DNA from: Micromonospora solifontis
GTDB lineage: Bacteria; Actinomycetota; Actinomycetes; Mycobacteriales; Micromonosporaceae
Direction: 5' to 3'
DNA length: 64,000 nucleotides
Assembly: GCF_003725545.1 (NCBI RefSeq)
Contig: NZ_RJLN01000012.1
Span: 31,694 to 95,693 of the forward strand
A model generated the notes under the pieces. It was given only the letters and a program-made list of their open reading frames with translations, ran no database searches and was not told the DNA's origin. Every line of letters starts with the position of its first letter. Position 1 is the first letter of the stretch. Position numbers and translations under genes: made by a program. Of the stretch, positions 1-7,689 are shown in pieces.

Positions 1-1347
1 GCCGCCCAGCGCGGGGTGATCGTCAAGGGCCTGATCTGGCGCTCCCACCTCGACGCGCTCTCCTACAGCGAGGCGGAGAACCGCAGCCTCAGCGAGGCGC
101 TCTGCGCGGCCGGCGCGGAGGTGCTGCTGGACCAGCGGGTCCGGCGCGGCGGCTCGCACCACCAGAAGCTGGTGGTGCTGCGCCACCCGGACGACCCGTC
201 CCGCGACGTGGCGTTCGCCGGCGGGATCGACCTCTGCCACAGCCGCCGGGACGATGCCAGCCACCGCGGCGACCGGCAGGCGGTGGCCATGTCGCCGAAG
301 TACGGACCGCACCCGCCGTGGCACGACGTCCAGCTCGCCCTGCGCGGCCCGGTGGTCGGCGCGCTGGACACCACGTTCCGGGAACGGTGGACCGACCCGA
401 TGCCGCTGGACTCGGAGAACCCGCTGGCCTACCTGCGGGACCGGCTGCGCGGCGCGGACCTGCACCCGGACCCGCTGCCGGACCAGCCGGCCGATCCCCC
501 ACCGTGCGGCCCGCACCAGGTCCAGGTGCTGCGCACCTACCCCGCGGTCCGGCCGCGCTACTCGTTCGCCCCGGACGGGGAACGGACGGTCGCCCGCGGC
601 TACACCAAGGCGGTCCGCCGGGCCCGCCGGCTGATCTACCTGGAGGACCAGTACCTCTGGTCGACGGAGGTGGCCGACCTCTTCGCCCGGGCGCTGCGCG
701 AGCATCCGGAGCTGCACCTCGTCGCGGTGGTGCCGCGCCACCCGGACGTGGACGGCCGGCTCGCGCTGCCGCCGAACCTGGTGGGCCGGGAGCAGGCCAT
801 CTCGCTGTGCCACCGGGCCGCCCCGGACCGGGTGCACGTCTTCGACGTGGAGAACCACGAGGGCACCCCGGTGTACGTGCATGCCAAGGTCTGCGTGGTC
901 GACGACGTCTGGGCCAGCGTGGGCAGCGACAACTTCAACCGCCGCTCCTGGACGCACGACAGCGAGCTGTCCTGCGCGGTGCTGGACGAGACGCGGGACG
1001 AACGGGCGCCCGGTGACCCGGCCGGGCTCGGCGACGGCGCCCGGCGGTTCGCCCGGGAGCTGCGGCTACGGCTGTGGCGGGAGCACCTGGACCGCGATCC
1101 GGACGGCGGGGAGGACCACGACCTGCTCGACCCGACGGACGCGGTCGCGGCGGTCACCGGGGCGGCCGAGGCGCTGGAGCGCTGGCACGCGTCGGGGCGT
1201 ACCGGGCCCCGGCCGCCGGGACGGTTGCGGCCGCACCGGCCGGAGCGGCTGCCCTGGCTGACCCGGCTCTGGGCGCTGCCGGCGTACCGGCTGGTCTACG
1301 ACCCGGACGGCAGGCCGCTGCGGGCGCGGCGGGCGGGCACCTGGTGA
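1..1347 (+). CDS. Phospholipase D-like protein, 5' truncated by the window edge
   Basis: The reading frame is already open at base 1 and ends with TGA at 1345-1347, so the N-terminus lies outside the window. Two HKD-type motifs are visible: HHQKLVVL followed by AFAGGIDL, and HAKVCVVDD followed by GSDNFNRRSW. The two His/Lys pairs form one active site in the phospholipase D superfamily, which includes cardiolipin synthases and phosphatidyl-transferring enzymes. No signal peptide can be judged because the start is missing. The substrate is unknown; bacterial proteins of this type act on phospholipid headgroups. The 3' end overlaps the convergent downstream gene by about 50 bp. Confidence 0.85.
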   Translation, partial: AAQRGVIVKGLIWRSHLDALSYSEAENRSLSEALCAAGAEVLLDQRVRRGGSHHQKLVVLRHPDDPSRDVAFAGGIDLCHSRRDDASHRGDRQAVAMSPKYGPHPPWHDVQLALRGPVVGALDTTFRERWTDPMPLDSENPLAYLRDRLRGADLHPDPLPDQPADPPPCGPHQVQVLRTYPAVRPRYSFAPDGERTVARGYTKAVRRARRLIYLEDQYLWSTEVADLFARALREHPELHLVAVVPRHPDVDGRLALPPNLVGREQAISLCHRAAPDRVHVFDVENHEGTPVYVHAKVCVVDDVWASVGSDNFNRRSWTHDSELSCAVLDETRDERAPGDPAGLGDGARRFARELRLRLWREHLDRDPDGGEDHDLLDPTDAVAAVTGAAEALERWHASGRTGPRPPGRLRPHRPERLPWLTRLWALPAYRLVYDPDGRPLRARRAGTW

Positions 1348-2051
1348 ACCGGCGCGGGCAGGTCGTCGACCGGCACCGGCTCGTCCAGCCGGTTCGGTCG
1401 GGCCGGATACGCGAACGACACCCGGGGCGAGTAGAAGCCCCAGCAGACGTGCAGCGGGTTGGCCGGGCGTAGCGCGTAGACCGGGTGGTCCGGGGCGAGG
1501 AACTCCACCGACTCGATCTCGAACGGCGACACCGGCTCGGCGACGTACGGATAGTCGGTGATCACGAGTTCGCCGTCGCGGGCGGTCAGGTAGCGGTGGT
1601 GCCCGTTGTGCGCCTCGGTGCCGGTGTGCCCGACCCGGCCCAGGACCCGGATGAGCGCGCGGCCGTCCGCCCGGGTCTCCGTGCTGAGCCGCCCGCCCCG
1701 CACCGCCACGACGGTCTCCCCCGGGGTCGCCGGGGCGCCGCGGGCGGCGGCGTACTGCCGGACGCGCAGGCTGGAGGCGAGGTAGTGGGTCCACCAGCCG
1801 CCCGGGGTCTCCCCGTCGGGCGCGTCCATGTCCTGCAGCGAGACCCCGAGGAAGGTGAGCGAGTACGGGCCGAAGCCGGAGGTCTGGCTCTCGTCGTCCA
1901 CCACGTACTGGCAGAGGAAGACCTGACGGTCCGGGCGGGCGCGGAGGCCGGCCGGGACGAGCGCCGCGACCGCGTCGGGATCCGCCGGCAGCCAACTGAG
2001 CAGCAACGTCGGGGCGTTGACGACGAGTTGCGGGGCGGCGGGATCCAGCAC
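1296..2051 (-). CDS. Acetoacetate decarboxylase-like (ADC superfamily) protein
   Basis: This is a 251-residue protein beginning VLDPAAPQLVVNAPTLLLSW. The GTG at 2051 was chosen because GGAGG lies four bases upstream; the frame stays open further upstream but that extension looks non-coding. Its length and pattern (FLCQYVVDD, GGWWTHYLASSLRVRQY, EFLAPDHPVYALRP, GFYSPRVSF) fit the acetoacetate-decarboxylase-like beta-barrel family. In other members a Schiff-base lysine is catalytic; I could not place an equivalent residue, so enzymatic activity is uncertain. It is convergent with and overlaps the phospholipase D-like gene, and divergent from the sigma-factor gene. Confidence 0.6.
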   Translation of the reverse strand: MLDPAAPQLVVNAPTLLLSWLPADPDAVAALVPAGLRARPDRQVFLCQYVVDDESQTSGFGPYSLTFLGVSLQDMDAPDGETPGGWWTHYLASSLRVRQYAAARGAPATPGETVVAVRGGRLSTETRADGRALIRVLGRVGHTGTEAHNGHHRYLTARDGELVITDYPYVAEPVSPFEIESVEFLAPDHPVYALRPANPLHVCWGFYSPRVSFAYPARPNRLDEPVPVDDLPAPVHQVPARRARSGLPSGS

Positions 2052-2394
2052 GGTGCCTCCGTAGACGTTTACCCCAGGGACGCTACGGGCGGTCCTGTCA
2101 GCGGGACAACGACGGAAAGCCGACACTGCGCGCCGATTGTCGGGTTTCTCGTTGACCGGTCGGCCGCCCGTGGGGGCCGACCGGACGGCCGGGATGGACC
2201 CATCGGTGCGCCAACCCGGCATGACTTTTATGGCAGGTTGGCGGGCTTGATGCCTGAACGCGGCTTAAGTACATCGTACTTTCGGCTAGATTTCCCAGAG
2301 CCGATCGGGTTAAGGTGACTTCCGAACGGACCACGCGAAGCTACACCGAAGCGTCACGTCTTTTTCCGCGGACGAGGTGCAGGGAGGACCACCC
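2052..2394. other. Divergent intergenic region upstream of the sigma factor
   Basis: This 343-bp gap separates two divergent genes. It holds the inverted repeat at 2156-2184 and an unusually AT-rich stretch at about 2219-2300, in contrast to the surrounding GC-rich DNA, which suggests promoter DNA for the sigma-factor gene. TAGATT at 2287-2292 fits a TANNNT -10 element, but no good -35 precedes it. No open frame here looks coding. Confidence 0.5.
2156..2184. repeat. Perfect 10-bp inverted repeat between divergent genes
   Basis: CCGGTCGGCC (2156-2165) and GGCCGACCGG (2175-2184) form a perfect stem with a 9-nt loop. It lies between the divergent ADC-like and sigma-factor genes, about 210 bp before the sigma start. 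It could be an operator, an attenuator hairpin or an upstream terminator; the sequence does not decide. Confidence 0.5.
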
Positions 2395-3219
2395 ATGACC
2401 GCGAAGACCTTGATCGAGCAGGCGGCCGACGCGCCGTCCACCTCCGCGAAGCTCGACCCGCGGGCGCTCACCGACAGCGCCGCCGACCTGCTCCACGCGA
2501 TGGCCGCCCTGCCCGCCAACCACCCGTCGCGCGCCGCGCTGCGGGACAAGGCGATCGAGGCCTGGCTGCCGCTCGCCAACCACCTCGCCCACCGCTACAG
2601 CGGCCGGGGCGAGCCCACCGACGACCTGGCCCAGACGGCCGCGGTCGGCCTCATCAAGGCGATCGACAAGTTCGACCCCTCCCGGGGGGTGGACTTCGCC
2701 GGGTACGCCATCCCGACCATCATCGGCGAGCTCAAGCGGCACTTCCGCGACCGCACCTGGGACATCCGGGTGCCGCGTCGCCTCCAGGAGCTGCGGCTGG
2801 CGATCTCCGACGCCAACAGCACCCTGCTGCAGACCCTCGGCCGGTCGCCGACGGTCGCCGACATCGCCGCCCACCTGAACCTCACCGAGGAAGAGGTCCT
2901 GGAAGGGCTGGAGGGCGCCCGCGCCTACAACGCGGTGTCGCTGTCCACGCCGACCGGGGACGGCGAGCGGGCGACCGAGCTGGGCGACATGCTCGGCGGC
3001 GAGGACGCCGAGTTCGAGCTGGCCGAGCTGCGGGTGGCGCTGGGCCCCGCGCTCGCCACGCTGGACGAGCGCGAGCAGCGGATCCTCACGCTGCGCTTCT
3101 ACGGCAACCTGACCCAGTCGCAGATCGCCGAGCAGATCGGCGTCTCGCAGATGCACGTGTCCCGGCTGCTGGCCCGGGCCCTGACGAAGCTGCGCGGGCA
3201 GCTCGACGGAACGTACTAG
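2395..3219 (+). CDS. SigB/SigF/SigG-type RNA polymerase sigma factor
   Basis: This 274-residue sigma-70-family protein directs RNA polymerase to alternative promoters. Region 2 is visible around residues 68-115 (EPTDDLAQTAAVGLIKAID, GYAIPTIIGELKRHFRD). Region 3 follows (RSPTVADIAAHLNLTEEEV), and region 4 with its helix-turn-helix is at the C-terminus (LTQSQIAEQIGVSQMHVSR). Length and domain order match actinobacterial stress/development sigma factors of the SigB/F/G group. The start at ATG 2395 is set by GGGAGG seven bases upstream; a GTG at 2377 in the same frame has no such signal. No anti-sigma gene is adjacent in the window. Confidence 0.92.
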   Translation: MTAKTLIEQAADAPSTSAKLDPRALTDSAADLLHAMAALPANHPSRAALRDKAIEAWLPLANHLAHRYSGRGEPTDDLAQTAAVGLIKAIDKFDPSRGVDFAGYAIPTIIGELKRHFRDRTWDIRVPRRLQELRLAISDANSTLLQTLGRSPTVADIAAHLNLTEEEVLEGLEGARAYNAVSLSTPTGDGERATELGDMLGGEDAEFELAELRVALGPALATLDEREQRILTLRFYGNLTQSQIAEQIGVSQMHVSRLLARALTKLRGQLDGTY

Positions 3220-3272
3220 GGGGTGGAGGCGGTGGCCGGGTCGGCGGGCCCGGCCACCGTCGTGTCCACGCG

Positions 3273-3301
3273 GGCCCGGCCGGTGGTTCACCGGCCGGGC
3301 C
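3273..3301. terminator. 13-bp perfect hairpin between convergent genes
   Basis: GGCCCGGCCGGTG (3273-3285) and CACCGGCCGGGCC (3289-3301) pair perfectly around a 3-nt loop. It lies about 50 bp after the sigma-factor stop and about 30 bp before the stop of the opposing methyltransferase. It has no U-tract, as is usual for actinomycete hairpin terminators, and could serve both strands. Confidence 0.7.
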
Positions 3302-3329
3302 GTTCCGGCTCAGCGCGGCACCTTCGGGT

Positions 3330-4061
3330 TCAGCGCAGCACCAGCAGATCCAGCACGTCGACCACCGGGACGCCGGGCGTCCGCCGCGCCGCGGCCCGCA
3401 GCCGGCGTACGCCCCGGTCGTAGTCGGCGTCGTCGAGCAGCGTGAGCGGGGTGTGCGCCGCCCGGCGCAGCCCGTCCGCCGCGTCCCGCAGCGACCGGGC
3501 GCTGACCTGCGGCACCGGCGTCAGCGCCACGGGGGCGAAACCGGCCGGCTCAAACGCCGCGCAGACCTCGGCCACCGAGGGGTAGCCGTCGAGCACCCGC
3601 ACCGCCTCGGGGAACCAGCGGAACAGCGTGACGCCGGCGCTCCGCCCGGCGAAGACCGACCGGATCAGCACCGGCGCGCCGGGCCGCAGCACGCGCCGCA
3701 GCTCGGCGGCGACCGACGGCAGGTCCGGCAGGTGGTGCACCACCGTGGAGAGCCAGGCGCCGTCCACCGTGGCCGCCGCGAGGGGCAGGGCCTCCGCCCG
3801 GCCGGCCACCATCCCCGGGTACGCCGAGCGGGCCCGCATGGCCGCCGCCGGCTCCACCGCCACCACCCGCACGTCGTACCAGGACCGGAAGGCGGCCGCC
3901 CAGGCGCCCGTGCCGGCCCCGAGGTCGAGCACCCGGGCACCGGGCCGGACCGGCAGGTGCCGGGCCACGGCGGCCCGCCAGCTCGCCAGCCCCTCGGCGG
4001 GCAGGTGCCGGGTCGCCACGAAGGCGGCGGCGGCCGGGTCGTCGTACGCCATCATCGCCAT
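3330..4061 (-). CDS. Class I SAM-dependent methyltransferase
   Basis: This is a 243-residue soluble protein with the SAM-binding motif I VLDLGAGTGAWA near residue 45, an acidic post-I strand (VVAVEP), and motif LPDLPSVAAELRRVLRPGAP typical of class I small-molecule methyltransferases. The methyl acceptor cannot be told. The ATG at 4061 is preceded by GGAGAG at 7-nt spacing; a GTG six codons upstream lacks a good ribosome-binding site. It is convergent with the sigma-factor gene and divergent from hrpB. Confidence 0.8.
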   Translation of the reverse strand: MAMMAYDDPAAAAFVATRHLPAEGLASWRAAVARHLPVRPGARVLDLGAGTGAWAAAFRSWYDVRVVAVEPAAAMRARSAYPGMVAGRAEALPLAAATVDGAWLSTVVHHLPDLPSVAAELRRVLRPGAPVLIRSVFAGRSAGVTLFRWFPEAVRVLDGYPSVAEVCAAFEPAGFAPVALTPVPQVSARSLRDAADGLRRAAHTPLTLLDDADYDRGVRRLRAAARRTPGVPVVDVLDLLVLR

Positions 4062-4156
4062 TGCGTCACTCTCCGCCACCCAATGGTCACGGTCAATGTG
4101 AGAAGCGGAACAGGGGCTCGCCGGCCGCGCCGGGGCGCGGGTGCGAGAGTGGGTCC

Positions 4157-6745
4157 GTGCTCTCCGACGTACCCCTCGACCTGCCGGTCCGGCCGGTGCT
4201 GCCGGCGCTGGTCGGGGCGCTGCGCACCGCCGGCACGGCGGTCCTGGTGGCGCCGCCCGGCACCGGCAAGACCACCCTCGCCCCGCTCGCGGTGGCCGAC
4301 GAGGTGGGCGGCCGGGTGGTGATCGCGCAGCCCCGGCGGGTGGCCGCCCGGGCCGCCGCCCGCCGGATGGCCACCCTGCTCGGCGAGCGGGTCGGGGGCC
4401 GGGTGGGTTACGCCGTGCGCGGCGAGCGGCGGATCGGCCCGGACACCCGGGTCGAGGTGGTCACCACCGGGCTGCTGGTCCGGCGGCTGCACCACGACCC
4501 GGAGCTGCCCGGGGTGGGCGCGGTGCTGCTGGACGAGTGCCACGAGCGGCAGCTCGACGCCGACCTGGCGCTCGCCTTCGCCGTGGAGGCCCGCGGCGCG
4601 CTGCGGCCGGACCTCTGGCTGCTGGCCATGTCGGCCACCCCGCAGGCGGACCGGTTCGCCGCGCTGCTCGGCGGGGCGGCCGGACCCGCGCCGGTGGTCC
4701 GCGCGGAGGCGGCCCTGCACCCGGTGACCCGGATCTGGACGCCACCGCCCCGGCCGGTCGCCGCGCCCGGTCCCGGCCGGGTCGACCCGGCGCTGCTCGA
4801 CCACGTGGCGGCCACCGTCCGGCGGGCGCTGCGCGAGCGGGACGGGGACGTGCTGGTCTTCCTGCCCGGGGCCGGCGAGATCGGCGCGGTCGCCGGCCGG
4901 CTGGCCGACCTGTCCGGCGCCGTCGCCGTGCTGCCGCTGCACGGCCGGCTGCCCGGCGCGGCCCAGGACGCCGCCCTGCGCCCGCAGGCCGACCGCCGGC
5001 GGGTGGTGCTGGCGACCTCGGTGGCGGAGAGCAGCCTGACCGTGCCCGGGGTCCGGGTGGTGGTCGACGCCGGGCTGAGCCGGGTGGCCCGGACCGACCT
5101 GGCCCGAGGGCTCGGCGCGCTGGTCACCGTGCCGGTGTCCCGGGCGGCGGCCACCCAGCGCGCGGGCCGGGCCGGCCGGGAGGCCCCCGGCGCGGTCTAC
5201 CGGTGCTGGTCGGAGGCGACCCACGCCCGGCTCGCCCCGCAGCCGGAGCCGGAGATCGCCACCGCCGACCTGACCGGGTTCGCCCTGGAGCTGGCCGCCT
5301 GGGGCGACCCGGACGGCAGCGGGCTGGCGCTGCCCGATCCACCGCCGCCGGCCGCCCTCGCGGTCGCCCGGGAGACCCTCACCACGCTCGGCGCGGTGGA
5401 CCGGGACGGGCGGATCACCACACGCGGTCGGGCCGTCGCGGCCGCCGGCACCCACCCCCGGCTGGCCCGGGCGCTGCTGGACGGCGCGCGGCGGGTCGGC
5501 GCCGACCGGGCCGCCGAGGTGGTCGCCCTGCTCGCCGAGGAGACGCTCGGCGGGGCCGGCGACGACCTCACCGCCCTCTGGCGCCGCCTCCGCACCGCCA
5601 CCGACCCGGCCGCCACGGCCCGCTGGCGCGCCGAGGTCCGCCGCCTCCGCGCCGCCCTCCCCACCACCCGCCCCGGTGCCCGCGATCTTGCCGTTGCTGC
5701 CCCCGCACAAGGGACGGATGCCGCAGAACGTGGACCCGAAGCGCGAGATCGCGGGACGGACCTGCCGGACGATCTCGCCGCGGGGTTGCTGGTGGGGTTG
5801 GCGTACCCGGAAAGGCTGGCGCGGGCGCGGCGGGCGGGTGGGTCCGCGTACCTGATGGCTGGTGGAACCGCGGCGGAGGTGGCGGCGGGGTCGGGGCTGG
5901 CCGGGTCGGCGTGGCTGGCGGTCGCGGTGGCCGACCGGTCTCCCGGCGCGCCGGCCGCCCGGGTGCGGCTGGCCACGCCGGTGGACGAGGCGACCGCGCG
6001 GGAGGCCGGCGGGCCGCTGCTGCGCACCGACCGCGAGGTCGGCTGGTCCGGCGACGACGTGGTGGCCCGGGAGGTGGTCCGGCTCGGCGCGATCGTGCTG
6101 GTCGACCGGCCGCTCGCCGCACCGGACCCGGCCCGGCTCGCCGAGGCCGTGCTGGCCGGCTTGCGCCGGGGTGGGCTGGAGCTGCTGACCTGGACGCCGG
6201 CGGCGATCGCAGTGCGCCAGCGGCTGGCCTTCTGCCGGCAGGCGCTCGGCGACGACTGGCCGGACGTCGCCGATCCCGCGCTGCTCGACGCCGCGCCCAC
6301 CTGGCTGGGCCCGGAGCTGGGCCGCGCCCGCCGGCGCGCCGACCTGGCCCGGATCGACGTGGCGGCGGCGCTGCGCCGGCTGCTCGACTGGCGGCAGGCG
6401 GCCCGGCTGGACGAGCTGGCGCCGGAGCGGCTGCCGGTGCCCAGCGGCTCCCGGGTCCGGGTGGACTACGCCGACCCGGCCGCCCCGGTGCTGGCGGTCA
6501 AACTCCAGGAGACCTTCGGCTGGCGGGACGCCCCGCGGATCGCCGACGGCCGGGTGCCGGTGCTGCTGCACCTGCTCTCCCCCGCCGGCCGGCCGGTGGC
6601 GGTCACCGCCGACCTGGCCTCGTTCTGGCGTACGGGCTATCCGCAGGTGCGGGCCGAGCTGCGGGGACGCTATCCCCGGCATCCCTGGCCGGAGGACCCG
6701 ACCACCGCCGAGCCCACCCGGCACGCCACCCCGCGCCGGCGCTGA
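4157..6745 (+). CDS. hrpB: ATP-dependent DExH helicase HrpB
   Basis: This is an 862-residue DEAH-family helicase. The P-loop APPGTGKTTLAP is near residue 37, the Walker B DECH box reads LLDECHERQLDADL, motif III is AMSATP, and motif VI contains ATQRAGRAGREAPG. The C-terminal third includes the HrpB-specific region ending in LLHLLSPAGRPVAVTADLASFW. Family members unwind RNA or DNA with ATP; the precise bacterial substrate is not settled. The GTG at 4157 is the likely start because upstream residues do not resemble the family. A REP-like inverted repeat is read in frame at 5679-5755 as an Ala/Arg/Asp-rich linker. Confidence 0.92.
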   Translation: MLSDVPLDLPVRPVLPALVGALRTAGTAVLVAPPGTGKTTLAPLAVADEVGGRVVIAQPRRVAARAAARRMATLLGERVGGRVGYAVRGERRIGPDTRVEVVTTGLLVRRLHHDPELPGVGAVLLDECHERQLDADLALAFAVEARGALRPDLWLLAMSATPQADRFAALLGGAAGPAPVVRAEAALHPVTRIWTPPPRPVAAPGPGRVDPALLDHVAATVRRALRERDGDVLVFLPGAGEIGAVAGRLADLSGAVAVLPLHGRLPGAAQDAALRPQADRRRVVLATSVAESSLTVPGVRVVVDAGLSRVARTDLARGLGALVTVPVSRAAATQRAGRAGREAPGAVYRCWSEATHARLAPQPEPEIATADLTGFALELAAWGDPDGSGLALPDPPPPAALAVARETLTTLGAVDRDGRITTRGRAVAAAGTHPRLARALLDGARRVGADRAAEVVALLAEETLGGAGDDLTALWRRLRTATDPAATARWRAEVRRLRAALPTTRPGARDLAVAAPAQGTDAAERGPEARDRGTDLPDDLAAGLLVGLAYPERLARARRAGGSAYLMAGGTAAEVAAGSGLAGSAWLAVAVADRSPGAPAARVRLATPVDEATAREAGGPLLRTDREVGWSGDDVVAREVVRLGAIVLVDRPLAAPDPARLAEAVLAGLRRGGLELLTWTPAAIAVRQRLAFCRQALGDDWPDVADPALLDAAPTWLGPELGRARRRADLARIDVAAALRRLLDWRQAARLDELAPERLPVPSGSRVRVDYADPAAPVLAVKLQETFGWRDAPRIADGRVPVLLHLLSPAGRPVAVTADLASFWRTGYPQVRAELRGRYPRHPWPEDPTTAEPTRHATPRRR
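5679..5755 (+). repeat. REP-like inverted repeat inside hrpB
   Basis: CCCGCGATCT at 5679-5688 and AGATCGCGGG at 5746-5755 are perfect 10-bp inverted ends around a 57-bp centre. The composition is less GC-biased than the flanking codons. The element is translated in frame and falls between the helicase core and the C-terminal domain, where family members vary. From memory, similar CGCGATCTTG-containing repeats are common between genes in Micromonospora; this cannot be verified here. Confidence 0.55.
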
Positions 6746-6746
6746 C

Positions 6747-7475
6747 TCACCCTTCGTCCACCACGTCGGCGATCAGCACGGTCACGTTGTCCGGGCCGCC
6801 GGCCCGCAGCGCCAGGTCGATGAGCTTGGCCGCGCACGCCTCCCGGTCGGGGTACTCGCCGAGCACCTCGGCCAGGGTGTCCGCGCGGACCACGTTGGAG
6901 AGGCCGTCGCTGCACAGCAGCCAGCGGTCGCCCGCCCGGGGCACCATCGTCGCGTACGCCGGGGAGACCTCGTCGCCCTGCAACGCCTGGGTGACCACCG
7001 CGCGGCGGGGGTGGCTGCTCGCCTGCTCGGCGGTGATCACACCCTGGTCGACCAGCATCTGCACGAACGTGTCGTCGCGGGTGACCTGCTTCAGCACGCC
7101 CTCCCGGAACAGGTAGGCCCGGGAGTCGCCGACGTGGGCCAGGGCCAGGCAGCTGCCGGTGCGGGCGAACAGCAGCCCGGTCAGGGTGGTGCCCATGCCC
7201 TGGCGTTCCGGGTCCTCCTCGACGGCCCGCCGGATCCGCGCGGTGGCCAGCTCGATGCCGCTCTGCAGGGCGGCCACCAGCGCGTCCTCGGGGGTCTCCA
7301 CGTCGAGTGGGGCCACCGCGTCGATGGCGATCCGGCTGGCCAGATCACCGGCCGCCATGCCGCCCATGCCGTCGGCGACGGCGACGAGCCAGCTGCCGGC
7401 GTGGAGCGCGTCCTGGTTCCCGCTGCGGATCAGCCCTCGGTCGCTCGCCCCCACGGAACGAAGCTTCAGGGTCAT
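6747..7475 (-). CDS. PP2C-family serine/threonine protein phosphatase
   Basis: This 242-residue protein has the full set of PP2C metal-binding motifs: GNQDALHAG, VADGMGGMAAGDLAS, GMGTTLTGLL, HVGDSRAYLF, LLCSDGLSNVV and GGPDNVTVLIADV. Such phosphatases use two Mn/Mg ions to dephosphorylate Ser/Thr, usually opposing Hanks-type kinases such as PknB. No kinase is adjacent. The ATG at 7475 is preferred over one at 7502 because it matches the usual PP2C N-terminus and because CAGGCT lies seven bases upstream, the leaderless-promoter pattern seen at other genes in this window. The stop lies one base from the hrpB stop. Confidence 0.9.
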   Translation of the reverse strand: MTLKLRSVGASDRGLIRSGNQDALHAGSWLVAVADGMGGMAAGDLASRIAIDAVAPLDVETPEDALVAALQSGIELATARIRRAVEEDPERQGMGTTLTGLLFARTGSCLALAHVGDSRAYLFREGVLKQVTRDDTFVQMLVDQGVITAEQASSHPRRAVVTQALQGDEVSPAYATMVPRAGDRWLLCSDGLSNVVRADTLAEVLGEYPDREACAAKLIDLALRAGGPDNVTVLIADVVDEG

Positions 7476-7482
7476 GGGAGGC

Positions 7483-7488
7483 AGCCTG
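7483..7488 (-). promoter_or_regulatory. Putative leaderless -10 element for the PP2C gene
   Basis: CAGGCT sits seven bases before the chosen ATG. It deviates from TANNNT only at the first base. Confidence 0.35.
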
Positions 7489-7589
7489 CCAGGCGAAGGC
7501 ATCAGTTGTCTCTAGGAGATCAGGACGATGCCGCGTGGCGCGGCGAATCTCACTGTCGAGCCGGGGCGCGGCGGATCGGACCGGATCGA

Positions 7590-7618
7590 TTGACAGCCGG
7601 GGAACGCGCTGGAAACAT
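7590..7618 (+). promoter_or_regulatory. Candidate promoter of the GH9 cellulase gene
   Basis: A consensus -35 hexamer TTGACA lies at 7590-7595. A weak -10, AAACAT, follows at 7613-7618 with 17-bp spacing. The CebR-type palindrome starts 11 bp further on, where a repressor would block initiation. Confidence 0.45.
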
Positions 7619-7629
7619 CTGGCTGGAAT

Positions 7630-7643
7630 TGGGAGCGCTCCCA
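7630..7643. promoter_or_regulatory. CebR-type operator palindrome
   Basis: TGGGAGCGCTCCCA is a perfect 14-bp palindrome. It matches the known operator of CebR, the LacI-family cellobiose/cello-oligosaccharide-responsive repressor of actinomycete cellulase genes. It lies 46 bp before the cellulase start, over the expected transcription start, so derepression by cello-oligosaccharides is the likely control. No cebR gene is present in this window. Confidence 0.85.
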
Positions 7644-7689
7644 GCCCCCGAGCACGCCGCCACCACACCCCCACACGGAAGGACCCTCC

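Noticed and set aside
4052..6724. 890-codon minus-strand frame opposite hrpB
   Set aside because: The Pro/Arg/Gly/Gln-rich composition is typical of antisense frames in high-GC DNA; hrpB has complete helicase motifs on the other strand.
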